The notes under the pieces were generated by a model. That model was not told the origin of the DNA, did no database searches, and was given only the letters and a program-made list of their open reading frames with translations. The position numbers and the translations under genes are program-made. Below, piece by piece: positions 53,602 to 63,299 of a stretch of 64,000 nt of DNA. Source of the DNA: Pirellulaceae bacterium (GTDB taxonomy: Bacteria; Planctomycetota; Planctomycetia; Pirellulales; Pirellulaceae); contig JANQLU010000064.1 of the NCBI GenBank assembly GCA_028280445.1, positions 62,001-126,000 of the forward strand. Direction: 5' to 3'. Numbering within the stretch: the first letter of the stretch is position 1; each line of letters begins with the position of its first letter.

Positions 53602-56488
53602 TGATTTTCACAACGGTCGAGTGAAACGCCTGCTGGCCGGTGATCGGATCGGGAGCAATGGGCATCAGTCGATTTTGATTCCAGCCGTTGCCCGTGTTGC
53701 GAACCCAACGCGACATGTCGCCTCCCGACTCATCCTGCCACCACATGTTACGTTCCCAATCGGCATCGCGAAAACGTTCGATATCCGAACCAACGAGGTG
53801 CCCGGCGTCCTCGGTGGTATCCGCGGCATTGGTCAGTGTTCGTTTTTTCGCTTTGGCGACATCGGTGTATTGCCAGTGCCCGCAGCTGTTGCTCATGGCG
53901 ATAGCGCGCGGGTGAATTCCGGGCATCGTGACGATCGGAACTCGCATACGACTGACGATGATGCGGCCCTGTTTGTCTTTTTCGATTGCTTCGCCGTTTC
54001 TCGCGTCCCCTTGAAACAGGTGCGGCGAATTTTTTTCGAGCATGGTTGAATGGAACGAAGTAATCTCGATCCAATCGCCATCGGCCAAACCGAATTTCTT
54101 AGCCGTGTCCGGATTTAACCAGGCCGGATTGGAATGCACAATTTCCGCCAGCCATTTCAGATTCATGGTGCGGCCGTGGTTGTGCACGTTCCATTTGAAA
54201 CTGGTCATGATCAGCTCGTCATCGGCCATGCTTTGGTGTTCGTCAGGTTGCAACCAAATTGGCATTTGATCGACGACCGAATCGTTACCTTTGTGTTTGT
54301 CAGGTCGGTTTTTGGTTTTGGTCACACCACTGAGATTAATCAAGTCGGAACAGTCCTCGTTTTTCGCGACCTTGTTGACAAACAAGCTGCGAATTTCAAA
54401 TTTACGACTTGGCGTTTTGAATCCACGAACCACTTTGCCGTCGAGCTTGATCCCAATGCCGATTCCATTTTTGGTCACGATTCCGTCGTCGTTGGTTTTC
54501 GAGTTTTTCAACTCGTCCGCCGTCAGTTCGACGGCATACGGTTCATAGAAAGGTTTGCGACTTGGATCTTCCCAGGCGCCTTCTTCGAGCAACCGATCCA
54601 GGCCTTCCTTGCCGGATTCATTTTTGGGAATCCCGTCGGCCCAGGCTTTCATGTAATCTTCGGTGGTTCCATATTCGTACCATTTTTCCATGCCGCCACC
54701 GATCTTGCGGGCAAGCTCTGGGAAGAAATCGCGAATGTCGCGGGCTTCGCCCAAAGGTTCGACCATCGGAGTACGCAAACCGACATAGGGTCGCAAATTG
54801 TAGGAGCCGCGCGCGTCGAGATCCCAGCGTTCCAGGTAGGTCGTCCAAGGCAAAACGATGTCGGCATAGTGTGCCGTTTCGTTATAAAAACAATTGATGC
54901 AGACGTGGAAACCAATCAAATCCTCATTCGTCATGACGTCTTTGGTCAAACTTTCCTCCGGCCAGGTCAACGGAGCATCGAGGTTGTAAGTCATGTAAGC
55001 CTGAAGTTTAGCGCGGCCTTGCAGCAAGTACAAATACACGATCTCTCCGACGCGCATGCGTCGCCAAACATTGGCTAGCGGGTATTCCGGAGGATCTTCG
55101 AGGACGCTCCATGTTTTCGCGCTGGGTGGACCGGCGGGCGGTTTGAAATTGGGATCGAGACCTCCCCACGGGCTCCAGCACCAGCCACCGCGTTTGCCGA
55201 CGCTGCCAACGACGGCGTTGAGCATTTGTACTGCGCGGTCGTTGTAAAATCCGTTGAGGTGCGCTGAGGAACCGCGATTACACATGGTCGTTGCCGCGGG
55301 CGCGGAGTCGGCAAATTCGATGGCGATGCGTTTGATGTCGGCGGCCGGGATGCCAGAGACCTTTTCTGCCCATTCCGGAGTGTATTGTTTGAGATGTGTT
55401 TTGAGTTCGTCGACCGTAACGTTGGTCCATTGATTGATGAAATCGGCGTCATGTTTGTTTCGCTGAATAATCCAATGGCTCATTGCCAGCGCGATGGCGC
55501 CATCGGTTCCTGGAAACGGTGAAAACCACTCGTCGCTGTTTCCTGCGGTGTTGGACAGACGGACATCGAACGTCACCATTTTGGCGCCGTTTTTGAATCG
55601 ACCGTTTTGAATACGATTGGCAAACGGAACATGCCCCTGGTGAGCTTCGAAAGCATTGGAGCCAAAATTCAGAATGTATTTGCTGTTTTCAACGTCGTTG
55701 AGATCCCAGTCGCTTTCCCAGAGGAACGCGAGATTGGCGGCGCGGCGATTGCCGCTGCAAAGTGAGCGGTGACTCAACTGGGTTTTGGTTCCAAAGGCAT
55801 CCAGAAAGCGCTTGATGGCGTCTTTGCTCCGTTGCCGACCTTGGTGAAAAGCGAACTGTTCGTGTTGACCCGCGTCGCGGATCGCTTTCAGTTTTTCGGC
55901 GATTTCGGTTAGCGCGTCATCCCAGCTGATACGTTTCCATTTGCCTTCTCCGCGTTTGCCAACTCGTTTCAGTGGATACAGCAGACGTTCGGGGTGATAC
56001 AAGTGGTTGAGTGCGGCGTGACCGCGGGCACAAAGTCGGCCGCGGCTGTTGGGGTCGTTGGGGTTGCCTTCGACTTTGACCAATCGGCCATCTTTGACGT
56101 GACCGACGATTCCACAGATGGTGCTGCACAGTTGGCACATCCCGGGAACTTTGGTGGTGTTTTTATATTTGTTTTTATCGGGCCAATTTCGCTTGGCTTG
56201 GGGGCCGGGCAATTTGCAAACACCGGGCATGGCAAACGATCCTTGTTCGTATTCTTTGCCTTTGCCTCGTTTCCATTTTTCGAGATCGATCCCCTGTGGC
56301 GGCCGCTGCACTTTTTTTTCTTGAACACTTTTTTTCGGAGTGTTTTTATTCGAAGCCGTTTTTTTCTGCGTGCATCCGATGGCGCCGAACGCGCCAAACG
56401 CGGCTGCACCTAATGCAAGAAATTTTCGTCGCGAGCTGGCAGTGGGTTTCTCAGATTTTTCGGATACGTTGTTGGTCTGTTGAATCAT
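53585..56488 (-). CDS. Molybdopterin oxidoreductase catalytic subunit (polysulfide/thiosulfate/tetrathionate reductase-like)
   Basis: A 967-residue bis-MGD enzyme. Leader SSRRKFLALGAAAFGAFGAI with a TAT-like motif and a lipobox-like IGC. [4Fe-4S] Cys ligands are 118, 121, 125 and 153. A Cys (Cys244) in HRSLCSGNRRAAN is the likely Mo ligand, as in PsrA/PhsA-type enzymes. Later AHYADIVLPWTTYLERWDLDARG and the C-terminal MopB part. It is preceded 62 bases upstream by its ferredoxin subunit. No membrane subunit is adjacent. ATG at 56488 is used because the frame upstream would run into the ferredoxin gene. Substrate is unknown. Confidence 0.88.
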   Translation of the reverse strand: MIQQTNNVSEKSEKPTASSRRKFLALGAAAFGAFGAIGCTQKKTASNKNTPKKSVQEKKVQRPPQGIDLEKWKRGKGKEYEQGSFAMPGVCKLPGPQAKRNWPDKNKYKNTTKVPGMCQLCSTICGIVGHVKDGRLVKVEGNPNDPNSRGRLCARGHAALNHLYHPERLLYPLKRVGKRGEGKWKRISWDDALTEIAEKLKAIRDAGQHEQFAFHQGRQRSKDAIKRFLDAFGTKTQLSHRSLCSGNRRAANLAFLWESDWDLNDVENSKYILNFGSNAFEAHQGHVPFANRIQNGRFKNGAKMVTFDVRLSNTAGNSDEWFSPFPGTDGAIALAMSHWIIQRNKHDADFINQWTNVTVDELKTHLKQYTPEWAEKVSGIPAADIKRIAIEFADSAPAATTMCNRGSSAHLNGFYNDRAVQMLNAVVGSVGKRGGWCWSPWGGLDPNFKPPAGPPSAKTWSVLEDPPEYPLANVWRRMRVGEIVYLYLLQGRAKLQAYMTYNLDAPLTWPEESLTKDVMTNEDLIGFHVCINCFYNETAHYADIVLPWTTYLERWDLDARGSYNLRPYVGLRTPMVEPLGEARDIRDFFPELARKIGGGMEKWYEYGTTEDYMKAWADGIPKNESGKEGLDRLLEEGAWEDPSRKPFYEPYAVELTADELKNSKTNDDGIVTKNGIGIGIKLDGKVVRGFKTPSRKFEIRSLFVNKVAKNEDCSDLINLSGVTKTKNRPDKHKGNDSVVDQMPIWLQPDEHQSMADDELIMTSFKWNVHNHGRTMNLKWLAEIVHSNPAWLNPDTAKKFGLADGDWIEITSFHSTMLEKNSPHLFQGDARNGEAIEKDKQGRIIVSRMRVPIVTMPGIHPRAIAMSNSCGHWQYTDVAKAKKRTLTNAADTTEDAGHLVGSDIERFRDADWERNMWWQDESGGDMSRWVRNTGNGWNQNRLMPIAPDPITGQQAFHSTVVKISKIKA

Positions 56489-56550
56489 AACAATTCGATG
56501 GTTGAGTTTTTTGTATTCTGAGAGTTGATAGTTTAGATGCGGCGATGATG

Positions 56551-57417
56551 CTACGGATTGGATTCTTTCCAGTTGTAGATGTTGTACGTTTCGGGTGAAT
56601 ACGATTCGCCTTCGCGCGGGATCCGTTCTTCGATTTCGGCAGGTGAATCTCCTGCAAACCACATGCGCGGATTCGTTTTCTTTTCGGAACGCAGCTGAGT
56701 TACACCGACATCATTTTTTTTGGCCTCGGCCATAGCCGCCGAGATTTTGGATTCGGAATCGTTCAGGTCACCGAAATGGATAGCATCGGCAGGGCAAGTG
56801 TTGGCACATGCCGGTTCCATATCTTCTTCGACACGGTGGTAACAGTTGTGACATTTGACGGCCTGGTTAGCGACCGGGTCCATGTAGATTGCGCCATACG
56901 GACAAACTTCGACACACGTGGCATGGCCGCAACAGGTGTCATAGTCAATGATGACCGAGCCACCAGTTCCTTTTTTGAGGGCGCCGCAGGGGCAAGCTTT
57001 GATGCACGGTGCGTCCTCGCAGTGTTGGCATGCCATCGGCATAAACATGCGGGCGACTTTGGGATATTGCCCGACGTCTTTGTAGAAAGTCTGGCGAATG
57101 TATTTGCCCAACGGAACGTCGTTTTCGCTTTTGCAGGAAACTTCACAGCCGTGACATCCAAAACAGCGGCGGGTGTCAATAAACCAGCCGTATTTTTTGC
57201 CGTCATCCGGCGGCGTCATTCGCTTTTCCCAAAACTCCTTGGGCTGGAACAGGGGATTATCTTGCTGCGCCTCTTGTTGCCCAGCAACTGATGAGGAACC
57301 GACAATGGGCAATGCAGCGCCAGCAGAAGCCGTTTTGAGAAACTCGCGTCGGGATTGCGATTGAGAAGGGGTTGATTCGGTTGACTCAGAGTTTTGATTG
57401 GCGTTATCGTCGTGCAT
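56551..57417 (-). CDS. TAT-exported ferredoxin subunit of the molybdopterin enzyme
   Basis: A 288-residue periplasmic electron-transfer protein. TAT leader SQSRREFLKTASAGAALP. Four motifs: CFGCHGCEVSCK (85-95), CQHCEDAPCIKACPCG (130-), CCGHATCVEVC (162-172) and CHNCYHRVEEDMEPACANTC. In the third, the second cysteine position is His165, with an extra Cys163. GGAGAG precedes the ATG. Co-transcribed with the molybdopterin gene. Confidence 0.9.
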   Translation of the reverse strand: MHDDNANQNSESTESTPSQSQSRREFLKTASAGAALPIVGSSSVAGQQEAQQDNPLFQPKEFWEKRMTPPDDGKKYGWFIDTRRCFGCHGCEVSCKSENDVPLGKYIRQTFYKDVGQYPKVARMFMPMACQHCEDAPCIKACPCGALKKGTGGSVIIDYDTCCGHATCVEVCPYGAIYMDPVANQAVKCHNCYHRVEEDMEPACANTCPADAIHFGDLNDSESKISAAMAEAKKNDVGVTQLRSEKKTNPRMWFAGDSPAEIEERIPREGESYSPETYNIYNWKESNP

Positions 57418-57598
57418 AATCTCTCCGGCAACCGAACCGTCGACCGACGGTTGTTGAGTTAAATTCAGGCTCGGTTGTATTTAAAACGGAATAACATTGA
57501 AATTGGGTTTACAATGAATTTATTCGACAATAAATCGAATTCAAATTGTCACTGATTTGTCTATTTTAAGAAATATTGATTTGTTTAAAACCAAGCTT
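57418..57598. promoter_or_regulatory. Divergent promoter region with a small dyad
   Basis: AT-rich region between the ferredoxin gene and the peroxidase gene, with the dyad ATTTATT-CGAC-AATAAAT at 57518-57535. The binding protein is unknown, and an AT-rich dyad of this size can occur by chance. Confidence 0.35.
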
Positions 57599-58720
57599 AT
57601 GAAATTCGTTCAATTGTGGCAAATTGTAATCCTAATTACGTTTTCTGGTGCAGCTATTCTGTTTTCTGGATGTAACACCGAATTGGTGGCGAAACCGGAG
57701 TTAGATTGGCAACAAGAAGACGGCACGGATCAGAAAAGTACGACAAAAAAACCGATGTCGGTGCCTCGAGACAGCCTGCCTGCCGACATCGATTTAAAAT
57801 CGATTCCACTAGGTTTGCCGAAGAAAAAAGATATACCCAAAGAAAATCCGTTGACCAAGGCGAGTGTCGTTTTGGGGCGAAAGTTATTTTTTGATGCCAA
57901 GCTGTCTGCTGACGGAACGGTTGCCTGTGCCACTTGTCATCGCCCCGAGCACGGATTCGCTTCGCCTGAAAAACTGTCGGTTGGCGTGGGCGGAAAAGTT
58001 GGAAAACGCAATTCACCGTCGTTGTTTAATCGCGTTTATGGCCAATCACAATTTTGGGATGGCCGAGCCAAATCGCTTGAAGAACAATCATTGATTCCGA
58101 TCGAAAGTGAACTGGAGTTGGCAAATTCGATCGACGCCGTGCTGAAGTACCTGAAATCCAGCGATGAGTATGTTGTTTTGTTTTCAAAAGCGTTTGGCAA
58201 AAAACCGGATCGCAAAAATGTAACTGCTGCCAATCTGGGAAAAGCGTTAGCGTCATTTCAGCGAACGTTGTTGCATGGCGATTCCATCGTTGATCGGTTT
58301 CAATCCGGACGTTTGGATTCGACGATTTCGGCAAAAGCAAAACAGGGGCTTTGGATTTTTGAAAGCCGTGGAGGTTGTTGGAAATGTCATTCGGGTCCGA
58401 ATTATGCCGATGAAAAATTTCATAACACCGGTGTCAGTTTTGGCACGAAAGATCGAGACTTCGGACGATTTGATGCGACTGGCAATGAGATCGACAAATT
58501 CAAATTTAAAACACCGACTCTCCGTGGTGTCGCCAGTACCGGGCCGTTTATGCACGATGGCAGTATGAAATCGTTGCAGGAAGTGGTTGAGTTCTACAAC
58601 AAAGGTGGAAACCGTAACGACAAATTGTTGTCAGACAAAATCAAGCCGCTCAATTTGCCAAAGGATGATCTTGAAGCGCTGGTCGAGTTTCTCAAAGCAC
58701 TTTCGCAGCGCGGTCAATAG
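57599..58720 (+). CDS. Di-haem cytochrome c peroxidase/MauG family lipoprotein
   Basis: A 373-residue exported protein. N-terminal lipobox (GAAILFSGC) anchors it. The high-potential haem site CATCHRPEHGF is near residue 109 and the second CWKCHSGPNY near 260; KTPTLRGVASTGPFMHDGSMKSLQEVVEFYN is the family's C-terminal motif. It reduces hydrogen peroxide or acts as a MauG-like oxidase. ATG at 57599 is preferred over a TTG 42 bases upstream because the signal/lipobox begins there. Divergent from the ferredoxin/molybdopterin operon. Confidence 0.9.
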   Translation: MKFVQLWQIVILITFSGAAILFSGCNTELVAKPELDWQQEDGTDQKSTTKKPMSVPRDSLPADIDLKSIPLGLPKKKDIPKENPLTKASVVLGRKLFFDAKLSADGTVACATCHRPEHGFASPEKLSVGVGGKVGKRNSPSLFNRVYGQSQFWDGRAKSLEEQSLIPIESELELANSIDAVLKYLKSSDEYVVLFSKAFGKKPDRKNVTAANLGKALASFQRTLLHGDSIVDRFQSGRLDSTISAKAKQGLWIFESRGGCWKCHSGPNYADEKFHNTGVSFGTKDRDFGRFDATGNEIDKFKFKTPTLRGVASTGPFMHDGSMKSLQEVVEFYNKGGNRNDKLLSDKIKPLNLPKDDLEALVEFLKALSQRGQ

Positions 58721-58727
58721 CTTCGAA

Positions 58728-58910
58728 GTAGGGCCGGTTCCCACCGGTGGGTGGCATTGGCTTTGCCAGTGTGTTGCGCCCCAACTTATGGTTTTTCAAC
58801 CAACTGCATTGTCTTCGCATCTGTTTTCACACAGATCATTTAACAACAATATGGATTCAATCTTGGTGCCGTCACTGGCAAAGCCAGTGCCACGCGAACG
58901 ATGGCCCTAC
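58728..58910. repeat. Family B arms enclosing a family D element
   Basis: GTAGGGCCGGTTCCCACCGG at the left and GGCCCTAC at the right are family B ends; inside are GGCATTGGCTTTGCCAGTG and GTCACTGGCAAAGCCAGTGC, the two palindromes of family D. Looks like nested insertion or recombination. Confidence 0.7.
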
Positions 58911-59693
58911 TTAGAAAAACACGTCCCAGATTGTGGTGAACAAGTACACGACGATTAATGCAATGACACATAATCCAATCGACAACGCCAGCAACCCGAC
59001 AACGGGCCGCATGACTGGGCTGACTGTCAGAATAAAATTGTCTGTCGCTCCGAGAATCGCAATGGCGGCAAACAATGCGGCGATGAGCAATCCCGCCCAG
59101 ATCGCCGGTTTACCAGCCCCTTGATAGTCGCTTCGGCTAGGCGCCATGTGACTGGCGACACACAACACCAGGTAAAGAAAAATCCAAAACCGAACAGTTC
59201 TCAGGTTTTCAAACGAACTGAAATACCAAAGTGTTTCTTGCCCCAAGGTGACAAATTGTTGATACCAAGGGGTGTTTTCAGCGATCATTTCACCGCGAAT
59301 CATCGTTCCTGCAAATTCTGGATAAAACAGCAGCAGCAAAACGGCCAGGACAAGGGTGCCGCCGAGCAGCGGCGCGATTCCGATAAACAGGTTGCCCAAT
59401 TCCTGAATTCGGTTGCCTTTTTGGTAGGAATGCCGAACGTAGCCCAGACGCCCCGATTGAACGTCCGGTTTAAACAGTGCCATTTCATCAATCTTGTGGC
59501 GAAAGGTAAAACAGGCAATGGCGTGGCTCAGTTCGTGAACGGGAGTTCCCAACCAACCGGTGATTAGCACACTGTTCCATCCAAAGCGACGCGACAATCT
59601 CCGCTGGATCAGCAATTCGAGGGTATGGATGGCAACGGCCGCGACAACAAAGGGCGCCATCAACATCAACAGGTTTATGAAATCGTTGAACAA
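58911..59693 (-). CDS. M50-like membrane protein with HExxH motif
   Basis: A 260-residue membrane protein with about six hydrophobic segments. HELSHAIACFTF, near residue 53, gives the zinc-binding HExxH of site-2-type proteases. A second metal ligand of the usual NPDG motif is not evident, so activity is uncertain. TTG is the apparent start; ATG codons 27 and 33 bases later are alternatives. Function unknown; M50 relatives cut membrane-embedded regulators or are inactive. Confidence 0.65.
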   Translation of the reverse strand: MFNDFINLLMLMAPFVVAAVAIHTLELLIQRRLSRRFGWNSVLITGWLGTPVHELSHAIACFTFRHKIDEMALFKPDVQSGRLGYVRHSYQKGNRIQELGNLFIGIAPLLGGTLVLAVLLLLFYPEFAGTMIRGEMIAENTPWYQQFVTLGQETLWYFSSFENLRTVRFWIFLYLVLCVASHMAPSRSDYQGAGKPAIWAGLLIAALFAAIAILGATDNFILTVSPVMRPVVGLLALSIGLCVIALIVVYLFTTIWDVFF

Positions 59694-59796
59694 CGGATAA
59701 TTTTCTCAAATGGCTCGAAAACAAACTGCAATCCCTTGCGTATTGATCGACTATTCGTCAATCTGATTCCAGTATTGCTTTTTTCAAATCAAAAGT

Positions 59797-60234
59797 ATGA
59801 CAAAACCGGAAAAACCGACCCGCGACCAACTGCAACCAGGCCAGAATCTGTGCGATTTCTGCACAGCGAAATGCTGCCGTTATTTTGCCCTGCCTATCGA
59901 GGAACCTGTCACCTGGGACGATTTCGAATATATCCGTTGGTACTTGCTCCACGATCGGGCTTCGGTTTTTGTCGAGGAAGACACTTGGTATATCCTGGTT
60001 CACACCGCTTGCAAACATTTACAGGATGACAATCGATGCGGCGCTTACGACACCCGTCCGCAAATCTGCCGAGACTACACGACCGACAATTGTGAGTACG
60101 AAGATTCCTGGACCTACGACATTTATTTCGAGACTCCGGAGCAAGTCGAAGAATATTGTGAAGCGCGATTTACACGTCCAGGCGACGAACGATTTCGCTC
60201 GCGTCGCCCGACGCAATTACCGATTGTTGGTTGA
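59797..60234 (+). CDS. YkgJ-family zinc/iron-chelating protein
   Basis: A 145-residue cytoplasmic protein. CDFCTAKCCRYFALPIEEPV (Cys 19, 22, 26, 27) with ACKHLQDDNRCGAYDTRPQICRDYTTDNC supply the conserved cysteines of the YkgJ/UPF0153 family, thought to bind a metal. No known enzymatic role. Confidence 0.87.
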   Translation: MTKPEKPTRDQLQPGQNLCDFCTAKCCRYFALPIEEPVTWDDFEYIRWYLLHDRASVFVEEDTWYILVHTACKHLQDDNRCGAYDTRPQICRDYTTDNCEYEDSWTYDIYFETPEQVEEYCEARFTRPGDERFRSRRPTQLPIVG

Positions 60235-60319
60235 GCCACGCGAAGCGTTTCGTTGATTGGCACAGTGACGAGTCGCCAAAATCACCAAATTGTCGATCGG
60301 AAATGACGCTGCAAATTTT

Positions 60320-60751
60320 TTATTCGTCAGCGATATTGACCGAGATCATTTTGTCGCCTTGCTGGATGGCATCAACAACATCCTGGCCATCGATAACTTT
60401 GCCAAACACAGAGTGTTTTCCATCGAGCCAATCGGTTTTCACGTGTGTGATAAAAAATTGAGAACCGTTGGTGTTGGGACCTGAATTCGCCATTGACAAT
60501 ACGCCGGGGCCATCATGAGTCAGGTCAGGATGAAATTCATCTTCGAATTTGTATCCAGGGCCTCCCGTGCCGGTTCCTTGGGGACAACCGCCTTGAATCA
60601 TGAAATCGTCAATCACTCGATGAAAATTCAGACCATCGTAGAATCCTTCTCCAGCAAGTTTTGCGAAATTCTCGACGGTTTTAGGTGTTTTGTCGTCGTG
60701 CAATTGAATGCGGATGTTTCCGCGTTCGGTTTCAATTGTTGCAACCTTCAT
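60320..60751 (-). CDS. Cyclophilin-type peptidyl-prolyl isomerase
   Basis: A 143-residue cytoplasmic protein. [50 protein letters not shown] and [10 protein letters not shown] are the cyclophilin signatures. Length and absence of a signal peptide match PpiB-type enzymes. AGGAGAG precedes the ATG. Monocistronic. Confidence 0.95.
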   Translation of the reverse strand: MKVATIETERGNIRIQLHDDKTPKTVENFAKLAGEGFYDGLNFHRVIDDFMIQGGCPQGTGTGGPGYKFEDEFHPDLTHDGPGVLSMANSGPNTNGSQFFITHVKTDWLDGKHSVFGKVIDGQDVVDAIQQGDKMISVNIADE

Positions 60752-60936
60752 TATTTTCTCTCCTGGTATTCAATGTCGTGTTTTCAGCCGTTTGTTAGTT
60801 CAGCTTACGACAGATGTTTTTCGTAAGCCAATTAATAGACTATAAAAAATCTTTCCGTTTTCGAAAGCGGCTTGCGCTTATTTTGCGCTTCGTAGTGACA
60901 AGTGTTATTAGAAAATCATAAGCGCGAAGCGTGATT

Positions 60937-60992
60937 GTAGGGCCGGTTCCCACCGGCCGTTTGTTGGATTAGCCGGTGAGAACCGGCCCTAC
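60937..60992. repeat. Family B palindromic repeat
   Basis: Arms GTAGGGCCGGTTCCCACCGGC and GCCGGTGAGAACCGGCCCTAC around TTTGTTGGATTA; preceded by AAGCGCGAAGCGTGATT, a family A fragment. Confidence 0.85.
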
Positions 60993-61016
60993 TTTCATTG
61001 CAATTGCAAATCCAAT

Positions 61017-61088
61017 GTGAGCGGCAAGGCGCTAGCCGCCGGTTCGTTGCTGTAGGCGATTACCGGCGGCTAGCGCCTTGCCGCTCAC
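61017..61088. repeat. Family C palindromic repeat
   Basis: Perfect inverted repeat with 27-bp arms containing GCGGCAAGGCGCTAGCCGCC and an 18-base centre. An interrupted copy lies at 2030-2225. Confidence 0.9.
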
Positions 61089-61114
61089 AAGAAAAGCCTT
61101 TTCGAACTGTACGA

Positions 61115-61148
61115 CAAAAAAGGACGCATCGTTGAAAACGAGCGTCCT
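61115..61148 (-). terminator. Intrinsic terminator after the S9 peptidase gene
   Basis: On the minus strand GAGGACGC / GCGTCC stem followed by six T residues. Confidence 0.82.
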
Positions 61149-61175
61149 CTGAAAATTGATCTCGAAATTTGCGAA

Positions 61176-63299
61176 TTACTTTTTCTTCAAATCTCGTTCC
61201 AGCCAATTAAAAAATACGCGATGCCACACTACTCCATTTTGCGGGCCGAGAACCCAATGTCCTTCGTTTGGAAAATATAGAAAACGCGATTTCACACCTT
61301 GGACTTGTGCCGCCGTAAATGCTTCCATGCCCTGGGTCACTGGAACTCGAAAGTCTTTTTCACCGTGGATGACCAACAGCGGTGTTTTCCAGTTTTTAAC
61401 AAACTTGTGCGGTGAGAAACGATCGTAGTCTTTTTGAACACTGGGACTTCGCCAGTAGGGACCGCCGAGATCGTAGTTTACGAAAAACAGTTCTTCGGTT
61501 GAGCCATACATCGATTCCAGATTAAAAACACCACAGTGGGCGATCATGCTGGCAAACCGATTGCCGGCGTTGCCCATCATCCAATAGACGGTGTAACCAC
61601 CAAAGCTTGCGCCGACGGCGCCAACGCGTTTCTTGTCAATGTATCGCTCGTTCGTCATCGAGTCGGTTGCGCTCAACAGATCTTGCATTGCCTGGCCGCC
61701 CCAATCTTTACTGATCTGGTCATTCCACGCACGACCGAAACCAGGCAATCCGCGGCGGTTGGGCGCGCAGATCACATAGCCTCCGTGTGAAGCCATCAAA
61801 TGGAAATTCCAACGATAGGAAAACCACTGACCGATTTGACCTTGAGGACCGCCCTGGCAATACAACAGCATCGGATATTTTTTTGACTCATCGAACCCCG
61901 GTGGATAGATCACCCAGCAATGAATTTTCTTTCCATCGGTTGCCGTTACCCAGCGTTGTCGAATGGTGGGCAGTGCGAGATCTTTGTAAATGTCGTCGTT
62001 GATACTGGATAATTTTTTCGAAGGAGTCGTTGCCGAAGGTCCGAGTTCCAGTTGGTAAATTTCGGCGGGACGTAACATCGAAGTCCGAGTGACCAACATG
62101 CGGGTCCCTGTGGCATTGACGTTAGAGAATGCCCAATTGTAATTTCCCTGGGTGACGCGAAACGGTTTTCCAGGTGCCGTAAGCGACAACATGAAAATTT
62201 GATTCGACCCGCGATATTCACTTGTAAAATAGACCGTTTTCGAATCGCTGCGCCAGTGGATTCCGTGCGTGTTTTGATCCATGCCTTTGGAAAGATCTGA
62301 AATCTGGCCGCTTTCACGATCGTACAGCATGATCCGATTTCGATCGGATTCAAAACTGGCTCGTTCCATCGAGTGAAAACCAAGATATTTTCCATCGGGC
62401 GAATACGACGGATCATTGTCGTAGCCCGGCATCCCTTTGGTGATGTTTTTGAACTCGCCATCGCGAGAACCGTCGGCGTTGATTTTGGCCAAGTAGACAT
62501 CGCTGTTTGTCGATTCCGCCCAACGTTTGACCATTTTCAGCGTCAACGCAATCTCATTTCCTTCGGGGCTCCAGGCAAATTTTTCACTGCCGCCAAATGG
62601 ATTGATCGGACAGTCGGTTTTCATCCCTTTCATGATGTCGACTTCTTGACCCGCCGTACCGTCTCCATTGATCGGAGCAACGTGGATATGTGAATAGGCA
62701 TAGTCGTGCCAGGAATCCCAGTGACGATACATCAACGAATCGATAATTCGCGCGTCAGCTTTGGGCAGGTCTTTAAAAATTTCGTTGACTGTTTTATCGA
62801 GAACGATATCGACGGTAAAGGCAATGTGTTTTCCCGTTGGAGAAACCTTCAAATTGGAACAACCGTTTTTCAACTTGGTAACTTGTTTGACCTGACCTGA
62901 CGCGGGATTATAGGTGCAAACTTGAAACGAATCGGAGAAATGGGGATCGTTTTGATCTTTGCCATCGGCTTTTTTTCCACTCATGCCGATAAAGTAGACC
63001 ACCTCCTGGTCGCCGACTTTCGCCCATTGCAGTCCACTGATTGATTTCCATTTTTCCAAAACAGGTTTTGATTCACCGGTTTCGGTATTCATCAGAAAGA
63101 GTGTGGATGTTCCAGCGTTATCTTTTAAAACGTAACGCCGCACTCCATAGGCAACGTGTTTTCCGTCAGATGACACAGCGACTTCGCCTAGTCGCCCAAG
63201 TTTCCAAAGCAATTCAGGTGACATCTTTTTGGTCTGACCATTGACTGTCGTCGGGATAGACACCGCCAACAGTACAATGCACATTGCAAGCTTACGCAT
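61176..63299 (-). CDS. S9-family prolyl oligopeptidase-type peptidase
   Basis: A 707-residue exported enzyme. Signal peptide IVLLAVSIPTTVNGQ. The N-terminal ~430 residues form a beta-propeller with WD40-like strands (KHVAYGVRRYVLKD, SYSPDGKYLGFH). The alpha/beta-hydrolase C-terminus has the nucleophile in GASFGGY (Ser near 565), Asp in VIHGEKDFRVP (near 649) and His in NEGHWVL (near 680). It cleaves peptides; narrow specificity is not deducible. Start ATG at 63299, terminator downstream. Confidence 0.92.
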   Translation of the reverse strand: MRKLAMCIVLLAVSIPTTVNGQTKKMSPELLWKLGRLGEVAVSSDGKHVAYGVRRYVLKDNAGTSTLFLMNTETGESKPVLEKWKSISGLQWAKVGDQEVVYFIGMSGKKADGKDQNDPHFSDSFQVCTYNPASGQVKQVTKLKNGCSNLKVSPTGKHIAFTVDIVLDKTVNEIFKDLPKADARIIDSLMYRHWDSWHDYAYSHIHVAPINGDGTAGQEVDIMKGMKTDCPINPFGGSEKFAWSPEGNEIALTLKMVKRWAESTNSDVYLAKINADGSRDGEFKNITKGMPGYDNDPSYSPDGKYLGFHSMERASFESDRNRIMLYDRESGQISDLSKGMDQNTHGIHWRSDSKTVYFTSEYRGSNQIFMLSLTAPGKPFRVTQGNYNWAFSNVNATGTRMLVTRTSMLRPAEIYQLELGPSATTPSKKLSSINDDIYKDLALPTIRQRWVTATDGKKIHCWVIYPPGFDESKKYPMLLYCQGGPQGQIGQWFSYRWNFHLMASHGGYVICAPNRRGLPGFGRAWNDQISKDWGGQAMQDLLSATDSMTNERYIDKKRVGAVGASFGGYTVYWMMGNAGNRFASMIAHCGVFNLESMYGSTEELFFVNYDLGGPYWRSPSVQKDYDRFSPHKFVKNWKTPLLVIHGEKDFRVPVTQGMEAFTAAQVQGVKSRFLYFPNEGHWVLGPQNGVVWHRVFFNWLERDLKKK

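Noticed and set aside
54134..55078. 314-codon open frame on the plus strand
   Set aside because: Antisense to the molybdopterin enzyme, without motif support.
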